Part shown: positions 59,289 to 64,000 of the stretch, piece by piece | Position numbering within the stretch: the stretch's first letter is position 1 | Layout: every line of letters starts with the position of its first letter | Source: Taenia hydatigena | Lineage: Eukaryota > Platyhelminthes > Cestoda > Cyclophyllidea > Taeniidae | Length of the DNA: 64,000 bases | Direction of reading: 5' to 3' | Assembly: GCA_036345935.2 (NCBI GenBank) | Contig: JADWOT020000002.1 | Span: 11,861,629 to 11,925,628 of the forward strand | Notes under the pieces: generated by a model | Databases searched by the model: none | What the model saw: only the letters and a program-made list of their open reading frames with translations | Told to the model about the DNA's origin: nothing | Translations under genes and position numbers: made by a program

Positions 59289-60327
59289 CCACTGGAAGCA
59301 CTATCCTGGTGGCTCGGACATCTGGTCGTGTTCCTTCGTATGGCAATAAATCCTCTACCTACCTCGTGCTCCCCTATTTGTGGTGGCAGAAGGGTGGTGG
59401 CGAACTTTCGCAGCAAAGAACTGTCCGGAGGCTCAATCACTACCGTCTACTCATGACAAATCTCCAGCCTCAAACTGACCGCTAATGGAGCAAAGTTAGA
59501 TTCAAAGGGATCCAAATCAGCCTCAAAGAGGAGCATGTTTCATGAAAAGGATTTGGTTCAACAGATTAACAATTGGATTCGTCTCTGGCACAGTTGTCCG
59601 TGCGAGGGCCATAACAATTAAAAAAGAAGATTGAACAGTTATACCCTCTACTACAAAAAACATGATGCCTAATGAAGCAATGGTTCATCCAGCAGGACGA
59701 TACTCCCATTCAAAGGCAGAGTTCAATCAAGGGAACCTTTTAATCCTGTCTTGGTGTCATGGCCTTCCAGTCACATCGATTGCCACACAGCTCCTTCCAA
59801 GACTCTCCAGTAGCCTAAAATTCACAGATGAACAGATGGTTTCCACCCTACTCGTTGTTCGTCTTAACAAAGAATAACCTCGAGAGACTTCTGCAGATCG
59901 TCGGTTGTGCCACTTCTTATTCCACCTTAGTAAAGTGACAGCACACAATTTCAGAGGGCAGTGTAAGAGAACACAGCCTTGAAATTCTCTTACACCTCAA
60001 TTGGTCTGCTTGACAAATAAGACATTGATCGACAAGGAAAACAAGGTAAAAGAAGATAAAATGTAGATGAATATGTCTTGACGAAACAACAGCTGCGTAG
60101 ATCTTTTCAATGCCCTACTATTCTGCGCGATCCTTTATATGTGACGAAGGCAAACCTACTATTTGACAGCCTTCTTGAATTGCGCCTTTGAACCATAAAT
60201 ATACAACTTCCTCTCGCAGAGGTGAGGCTCGTTCAATGAAGGGAAAATGCCTTCCAGGCATGGAAGGATTACAAAGGTGCTTGCTTTTCTTCTTTGTTTC
60301 TTAAAGCGTGCGTCTCCTAATGTGCAG
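59289..60327. other. No gene recognised; would be intronic if flanking exons belong together
   Basis: Frames at 59285-59485 and 59662-59877 have no recognisable domain. The segment ends with the pyrimidine-containing acceptor of the next candidate exon. Confidence 0.3.
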
Positions 60328-60476
60328 AGCAGACAACAGGCACGTGTTCTCGCATACTCGATGAGCTCTACCTGCCTCGTCCTCCGAAACTTCGACGGCT
60401 TGATGCTGAAATGACAGCACAGAGGGAGAGACAGAGAGAGGAGCTACAGGACACACACTATACACAAGACGGAGAA
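60328..60476 (+). CDS. Candidate internal exon, charged helix-like product
   Basis: Acceptor cgtctcctaatgtgcag and donor gaa|gtgagt enclose 149 bases that are open in one frame (starting phase 1, ending phase 0). The product reads SRILDELYLPRPPKLRRL and then a strongly charged run, EMTAQRERQREELQD, that looks like a coiled coil. Good splice sites at both ends and a protein-like reading support it. The family is unknown and the partner exons are uncertain; 58980-59270 upstream and 60721-60863 downstream are on the same strand. Confidence 0.35.
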
Positions 60477-60720
60477 GTGAGTCTTTCCAATTTTACTCTT
60501 ATATTTGCAGTAGAAGTGTTGAAACTAAGAACCTTTATTTGGTAGTTGGCTAAATGCCTGCAATTGCAGTAGAAGACCAGAAACTGCAGTAATCAGTTGG
60601 AAACAAGCGGAATAACAGAACGACAAGACCCGTTAAATAACGTGTGCACATAAGTAAAGCTTCTCTTAGTGAGGAAACTCAAATCATCAAACGGTTACAA
60701 AGGAGAGATAGCGACTCAAG

Positions 60721-60863
60721 ATGCCACCTAGAAGTGAAACATCGCTCAGGCTTCAATCCTCTTCTTTTCAAATGAATCGCCCTTCTCACGCCTCACTCTC
60801 TCCAAGTGCTGTTGGGCTGATGGAGATGGGAACCATGCGGAAATTCGCTAATTTCAATGCAAA
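60721..60863 (+). CDS. Candidate exon, serine-rich product
   Basis: From an ATG at 60721 (preceded in frame by an acceptor-like agagatag) the frame reads MPPRSETSLRLQSSS, then GLMEMGTMRKFANFNA, and reaches a donor-like aaa|gtgaga at 60863/60864 in phase 2. Immediately downstream, another frame reads SENERLRADFGERMNKFD, coiled-coil-like and ending at a TAG by 60988. I cannot tell whether these are two exons, one frameshifted exon, or chance. Confidence 0.25.
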
Positions 60864-62513
60864 GTGAGAATGAACGATTACGTGCTGACTTTGGCGAACG
60901 GATGAATAAGTTTGACACTTGTGGAATCAGTAAAACGAATTCGATGAAGATCATCAATCTTTTCGTCGGGCGGAGAAACATGTAGCAATGAAAACCGTCT
61001 CAGAGAAGAGGTGAGAGGAGGTGCGAAATAATCTAGACTCCAAAATGCCCTAGAGGCGGTACTTAATGCCTTCTGTGATCTCATCAATGCTTTATTTGTC
61101 AGAATTTCTCCTCTCTGTATGCAGATCTCATCCATCTGCCAGTAGATGGTCCATTTCGAAACAAAAGGAGCTATGCTGGCGGTAGAGCTGAAAGGATTCG
61201 CGCATGTAGCCTGGAAATTATTGCCTCCAGGAGAAGTTCTCGTTCCCCGCGCTCCAATCATAAGGGGCCAGGGGAACGTCGCGCCATAATATACAATTAT
61301 TGGATTTGGAGAGGATCCGCACCTCTTTACTGAGAACCTCCTTTCCAAAATTGACATCATGCGATGCACTTTATGCTTTCATCATGGCAATTAGTGTGTG
61401 CGTGGAGGTAAATGCTTGGAAGGTTGTCTCGGCAGTGCAGAATCGTCCACTACTCTGGACTCTTTCCTCCGCAGTGGGTGCAGCCGAGGTCTTGGTGATT
61501 CTGTCGCCTAGTAGGAGTTACAGTAAGTGTTCAATCTTCACTATTAGTAGCAGATTGGTTCGATATCAGTTCCGCAACGCTTGTTTCTTATTGCTTTCTA
61601 AGAATTGGCTGATTTTTGGAATCTGCAAGCATTTCATTTGAAGGTAGAGCAGTGAATTAGACGCAGGAGCTATTTTCGGTCGACAAATGCACATGATTTT
61701 GCAAAATGAATTCATTAGTTAGCTCGGCAGTCACAATTTTGATGCTTGTATAATAACAAATCGTTTGGGCCGTTATAGACTCGTTAAAATTGTTGACGTG
61801 GTTGAGTCGGTGAATCGCAAGTTAATTGTCCGTTGTAGTGTACTACATAATTCGGCCATGTAGATGCTCCGCTAGATGGGTTTCCCTTGTGTTGAACAAA
61901 AGTGAGCCGGCAGAACACGTAGAGTCGTGATGTCCCTCCCAAACCTCTGTACCTTCTCTTTCGTGGTGCTCTATCCCTGTAATTCCCATGAAATCATTTG
62001 TTCATTCCTACCCTGTGTCTTCGTAGGATTTCCGCAGACTTGTCATTAGCACCTGGTGTTTCTGAATCTTTCATAATCTCGTCATTATTTTAGAAAAGGA
62101 GGTGGGAAGGTTGTTATTGATATGGGCATTAATTACCTTGGACAGTGAGTTGGTGCAGTGGACCGATACTTCTCCCTGAAAACTGATCGTCAAAGTATTA
62201 CTCTGAGGCAGAAATTGCTACACAACTCATTGAAAGCACGTCAGAAAATCTTGAGTTTGTCTATTTGTCTTTTAGTTGCCACGAGTGCTTGCTGTGGTGG
62301 TGGACAAACCGGTGTGACTAATTTGGCGTGCTCTTGCTGTCCATTTGGCCACATCTACCACGAGGAATAAGGTCACGAACCCAATGTACCGACTTCAATG
62401 ATGAGTTTAGGCAACGAGATTTGCGTGCGAGTGCTGATTTTTGATTGGTCTGAGGTTATTATCCTTGGTTTGGAGCTTGAGGCTACTCCCTAACGCCTAA
62501 TCCTGCGCTATTT
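60864..62513. other. No clear gene; a few coding-like plus-strand runs
   Basis: 61040-61144 reads RLQNALEAVLNAFCDLINAL in one frame and ends at TAG. 61146-61289 is a 47-codon ATG frame (AVELKGFAHVAWKLLPPGE). The minus-strand ORF at 60878-61369 is the antisense of these and looks less protein-like. From 61650 to 62513 only short frames without motifs are seen. Confidence 0.3.
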
Positions 62514-62735
62514 TTATGCACTCCGTTGATTCTTACATTCAATGTCTTCATACTCGACTTCACTCAACTTCTTAATCCTGTTATGGATGATGGGTGCAAT
62601 GTGACAAAGGTAGTGGTCTACACCCCATCGTTGAACTAGCATGGCCACAACACTTTTAGCCGCTTGCCGCAGCATCATCGTTGCGACCATCAGCTTGAGA
62701 TCGCCGACGATTCGTCCAGCATCTACTTTTGCCAC
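62514..62735 (-). CDS. Hypothetical 3'-terminal coding exon
   Basis: On the minus strand a frame of about 75 codons ends in TAA at 62514. Its product has strong protein character: KVDAGRIVGDLKLMV, then an amphipathic MMLRQAAKSVVAMLVQRW helix, HYLCHIAPIIHNRIKKL and an acidic-basic tail. There is no ATG at its 5' end and a stop lies about nine codons upstream of the GTG at 62735. It would have to be the last exon of a spliced gene, with an acceptor near 62745. I do not recognise the family and found no upstream exon. Confidence 0.35.
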   Translation of the reverse strand: MAKVDAGRIVGDLKLMVATMMLRQAAKSVVAMLVQRWGVDHYLCHIAPIIHNRIKKLSEVEYEDIECKNQRSA

Positions 62736-63575
62736 AGTATCGCGCTGCTCTCACGCAGACGGCGCCGCTTCTATGGAGGCGCAAACCGTGCGTGTCATTG
62801 ATCTCGCCTCTCTCATTGTGCGTTTGTTTTTCGAATTCCTTGTTGCAGTGTTCACTCTTGCACACTGACTCGTTGCATCTGCGTACTCCTTTTGCTTTAG
62901 GTGGCACAGCGCATGGCATCGTTGATGAGCGACCAGTGAAGGCTGCCATTGGAATTCATGCATGACTTACGTACGGGAGAGTGTGATTGGCAAGGCGTTG
63001 CAGTGGGCAACAACATTCGATTCTAGCTAAGCCAAACCAACGAATTCCCACTTCAACCATTTTAGCGGACGATTCCGTGCTTCTCCACATTTACTTCAAC
63101 ACTCACCCACCCACCTACACGCGCATGCACCCACAGTCTGGTGGATGGTGGGTGGGTGGGCAGGCTCCGTGAACTTGCTCAAGTGTGCATGCAATGCTAT
63201 TAACAAATATGACAAGAATTTGTTCATAATTTACCATCATATTAATACACCACCTTATACTTTTAAGTGTTATTCACTCATTATTGTAATTAGCGGGCCA
63301 ATTCCTCATATTTATACACACAAACAGGTAAACTCTTCAAGCAAATGTGAACGCATTTAAGTACGTCTGCCTGTACTGCTAATAAACGAAAGTGGTGCTG
63401 ATAAAATAACATTGGCAAATGATATGCTAAGTGGGTGTGCACAAAGGATGAAAATTAGGACGATGCTTGAAATGGATGGATGGGTGGACGGGGCTTATGT
63501 TCTGTCCTCGCTTTTGTTCATTCGTCGCAGTCTCCGTGACTCTAGTCCACACGAAGTGAAGTGCTGAAACGATCA
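62736..63575. other. No gene recognised
   Basis: Overlapping short ORFs on both strands at 62641-62965 surround the preceding exon. Imperfect CCACC/GGTGG runs occur near 63100-63165. No TATA or histone-type promoter element is evident before the H4 relic. Confidence 0.35.
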
Positions 63576-63755
63576 ATGTTTGGTCGTGGTAGTAAGGACG
63601 GAAAGGGTCAGGGGAGTGGAGGCACCAAGCACCACAGGAAGGTGTTGCAAGACAACATTCAGGGCGTCATGAAGTCCGCTATACGACATCTGGTGGCAAC
63701 CTCCAACCTTACGCATTGTGTACAAATTGATGGAGAAGTGGTCGTTCGAAGGTAA
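63576..63755 (+). pseudogene. Truncated, diverged histone H4 relic
   Basis: From the ATG at 63576 the product begins FGRGS, then [23 protein letters not shown] and KSAIRHL. This aligns with the first 37-40 residues of histone H4 (GRGK, GKG.GKGGAK, RHRKVL.DNIQG, KPAIRRL). There is one extra residue before Lys5. Lys5, Lys8, Lys16 and Lys20 equivalents are kept, the Lys12 equivalent is serine, and Arg17 is histidine. After about residue 40 the similarity stops and the frame ends at 63753-63755, so most of the histone fold is missing. H4 is among the most conserved proteins known; this many changes together with the truncation mean it is not a normal H4. It is probably a processed or duplicated fragment. 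Confidence 0.75.
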
Positions 63756-64000
63756 CCGATGAGCCTGTCGTCACCGCCGAAACTGCACAGTCCGAAGTTA
63801 ATCCATTGCGCCTCAACATATGCGATACCTGTCACAGCTAACCACTTCTCGAGCTGTGGTGACTGTGCTTCCTCAAGCCCAATTCTATGCAGTGCACATC
63901 CGCGTTCGACCTTAATAAAATGAAGCCGCACAGCTCTTTCGTTCTCAGGTTTCAATCCATTTTTTAAACTCAATGTTGCTTTTGATTTTAAAGATTCTAG
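63756..64000. other. Window end, unassigned
   Basis: A minus-strand frame covers 63659-63973 (104 codons, RLHFIKVERGCALHRIGLEE), overlapping the H4 relic antisense. Its composition is fairly protein-like, but no domain or splice site was recognised. Confidence 0.3.

Noticed and set aside
60793..61369. 163-codon minus-strand ORF as a gene
   Set aside because: The plus strand over the same bases looks more protein-like; the minus product has no recognisable features.
1..64000. tRNA, rRNA or spliced-leader RNA genes
   Set aside because: I looked for conserved tRNA boxes, rRNA motifs and the flatworm spliced-leader core by eye and found none; a covariance search was not possible.

Overview
This is eukaryotic, moderately AT-rich DNA: genes are split by GT-AG introns, AATAAA signals follow two of them, and there are no operons or ribosome binding sites. 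The best clue to the organism is a group of small three-exon genes and relics: a signal-peptide exon, a single fibronectin type III (FN3) exon with phase 1 introns on both sides, and a hydrophobic C-terminal exon. This is the architecture of the EG95/TSOL18/45W oncosphere antigen family of taeniid tapeworms. A cestode, probably a taeniid, is the best inference.

Layout. 1-6.3 kb: mostly non-coding, with a decayed duplicate of a 57 kb segment (1.65-2.17 kb) and two FN3 exon relics (5.08-5.68 kb). 6.3-17.6 kb: a large inverted repeat with 4.2 kb arms and a 2.85 kb spacer; the central 2.6 kb of the arms looks identical while both ends have diverged. 18-23 kb: a relic of the 53-bp satellite, a predicted two-exon membrane protein gene on the minus strand (19.9-20.8 kb) and three copies of a dispersed repeat. 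23.7-26 kb: FN3 antigen-like copy 1. 26-34 kb: gene-poor, with a possible reverse transcriptase scrap, a minus-strand satellite relic and more copies of the dispersed repeat. 34.4-36.7 kb: FN3 copy 2 and the 5' remnant of copy 3. 37.3-46.3 kb: a 9 kb tandem array of a 53-bp unit with higher-order duplications. 46.3-52.3 kb: no gene seen. 52.3-53.9 kb: the 3' four exons of an ankyrin-repeat gene (minus strand), the most convincing functional gene here. 56.5-61.3 kb: plus-strand coding-like exons, several with in-frame stops. 62.5-62.7 kb: a minus-strand coding-like exon. 63.6 kb: a truncated histone H4 relic.

No single pathway links the genes. The window reads as a repeat-rich, recombination-prone interval where small antigen-type genes have been copied and mostly broken between an inverted repeat and a satellite array. 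Exon boundaries come from reading splice motifs and codon phase by eye; family assignments come from recalled motifs, not from searches.
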